Part shown: one piece after another, positions 63,801 through 64,000 of the stretch
How positions within the stretch are numbered: the stretch's first letter is position 1
Layout: each line of letters opens with the position of its first letter
NCBI GenBank assembly: GCA_002371695.1
Contig: DFGG01000109.1
Location: forward strand, 9,225-73,224
From: a bacterium UBA3756
Lineage (GTDB): Bacteria > Bacteroidota > Bacteroidia > Bacteroidales > Bacteroidaceae
DNA: 64,000 nucleotides
Direction of reading: 5' to 3'
The notes under the pieces: generated by a model
What the model saw: only the letters and a program-made list of their open reading frames with translations
Told to the model about the DNA's origin: nothing
Database searches by the model: none
Position numbers and translations under genes: made by a program

Positions 63801-64000
63801 GCTTTCTGGCTGCAAAGCACCACCATACCCATAGACCTTCACCTTCGAGGCATCAGAGAAACCAACTTTCTTCAGTAGTGCGTCAGTCAATTGGTAAATG
63901 CCACTCTCCGAGACACGTACCTTCGCCCATACGCCCTCCTTCAGTACTGAATGAGCGGCATAACGCTCATCACCACTCCCGGCTCGAGTAGAACTCCGGT
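60858..64000 (-). CDS. porU: Type IX secretion system sortase PorU, partial (5' end outside window)
   Basis: At least 1047 residues, open through base 64000, so the N-terminus is missing. The upstream part has GVWAKVRVSESGIYQLTDAL, typical of PorU. The gingipain-like C25 peptidase domain has a His in MNYSGHGAAYALSHE and the Cys in LWITASCDIMPFDG. The C-terminus (VDLTIDLYDMSGRQLWNTV, RLRTGVYIYRIQL) is itself a sorting-type domain. PorU removes the sorting domain from cargo and attaches the cargo to surface glycolipid. An in-frame TTG at 63888-63890 is not the true start because the frame stays open with family-like sequence to the window edge. Confidence 0.93.
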   Translation of the reverse strand, partial: RSSTRAGSGDERYAAHSVLKEGVWAKVRVSESGIYQLTDALLKKVGFSDASKVKVYGYGGALQPESLTGDYLKETDDLQEVPVCLVNGKRFFYAVGSVTWESPEAVTRQRNPYSNYGHYFLTETEEPPLYISKDDFLATYYPLASDYHVLYEVDDYAWYHGGRNLFDKTLYKVGTPQIYRLPASGTTGTLSVALTYDGSFEATVAVNDSVVGTISRNVSLDTYTEAAETVVDFQLLNCLKAENTIKITQLSGANLRLDYLSFRLNTPKPMPDLETASFPEPEYLYHITNQDYHADGPADMIIVIPTSQVFLSQAERLKAWHEEHDGLRVRIVPADELYNEFSSGTPDATAYKRYLKMLYDRAETEADMPRFLLLFGDGAWDNRMLSADWKGYDPDEFLLCYESENSFSHVNCYVSDDFFCLLDDEEQIQQQSGTIITYQGKPDVAVGRFPVRTQEEATILVDKTLDYAANTHAGAWQNVICMMGDDGNNNTHMATADKVATLVETEHPSYRINKIYWDAYKRESSATGYSYPDVTRLIKQQMSNGALMMNYSGHGAAYALSHELVMKLDDFSSSVSDALPLWITASCDIMPFDGQEDNIGETVMLNKQGGGIAFFGTTRTVYATYNEQMNLTFTDYVLRPGYAIGEAVRQAKCDLVSEGRDTSPNKLQYTLLGDPALCLACPQSDVVIDSINGLSVAESQKLPAGSVVKVRGHVENGQRLLSDYNGVVTATVRDAEELIVCQLNDTSDEGADEPFVYKDRTKTIYQGSDRIRNGVFNLTFAVPKDISYAEGNGMMNLYAVDDERTEAAHGMNGSFVLNGNSEVRNDSIGPSIYCYLNTKSFVNGGIVNATPYFRAELYDDSGINASGSSVGHDLELIIDGLLSKTYNLNDDFTYDFGDYRSGSVGFTIPELSIGQHKLLFRAWDVLNNSSTSELSFNVARNVGEGEISVICTKNLATTTTSFIITHDRSNSEVDLTIDLYDMSGRQLWNTVRTAVPTEGTVTVDWDLKIGGGCRLRTGVYIYRIQLSGNGGTNASCANKLIILGNN

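Noticed and set aside
63888..63890. TTG as true start of porU
   Set aside because: The frame stays open with PorU-like sequence to base 64000, so the gene simply continues beyond the window.
1..64000. tRNA, rRNA, insertion sequence, prophage or integration site
   Set aside because: I looked for transposase or integrase motifs, terminal inverted repeats with target duplications, and tRNA-like sequences and saw none that could be supported.

Overview
The window looks like chromosome of a plant-polysaccharide-degrading member of the Bacteroidota, most likely a gut or rumen Prevotellaceae (Prevotella, Segatella or Xylanibacter type). The reasons are three SusC/SusD pairs, surface lipoproteins with acidic residues after the lipobox cysteine, type IX secretion genes (porU, porV) with cargo-type C-terminal domains, and many promoters of the Bacteroidota form TTTG-N19-21-TAnnTTTG. 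This assignment is inferred from gene content; no rRNA or tRNA gene was found.

Layout. 1-3.1 kb: partial Fe-S scaffold gene, C_GCAxxG_C_C redox protein, PagL-like deacylase and an OmpA-type lipoprotein. 3.2-10.6 kb: a plus-strand run of M1 aminopeptidase, purL and a split two-gene chromate-type transporter, closed by a strong terminator. 10.6-34 kb: arabinan-type utilisation locus. It has three GH43 enzymes, an M28 peptidase, a secreted small protein with a type IX-like tail, and a five-gene operon of LamG surface lipoprotein followed by two tandem SusC/SusD pairs. Embedded at 14.0-17.4 kb is a signalling pair: an orphan NMT1/THI5-type periplasmic binding protein translationally coupled to a transmembrane SpoIIE phosphatase that carries its own HATPase domain.

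34.1-49.3 kb: starch/maltodextrin locus. A LacI-family regulator and an MFS sugar transporter are divergent from a SusC-SusD-SusE-SusF-amylase operon. A GH53 galactanase and a second, type IX-tagged alpha-amylase follow. LacI-type operators lie exactly 68 bp upstream of the -7 element of both the SusC promoter and the second amylase promoter. Both promoters lack a recognisable -33 element, which hints at activation by the regulator. 49.4-51.4 kb: two glycosyltransferases, the first probably read from a leaderless mRNA. 51.5-51.85 kb: a probable structured non-coding RNA with its own promoter and terminator, below an FNR-like palindrome. 51.9-59.1 kb: hemicellulose (xylan-type) cluster of reduced TonB receptor-like barrel, esterase, GH3 and GH43. 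59.1-64 kb: ispF, porV and porU (5' end outside the window).

Together the genes describe capture and uptake of arabinan, starch and probably xylan at the outer membrane, with part of the type IX machinery that exports the tagged amylase lying in the same window. The most unusual items are the equal operator spacing, the structured RNA, the binding protein-SpoIIE pair, the dyad-rich gap at 45.9-46.2 kb, and the duplicated domain in the LamG lipoprotein.
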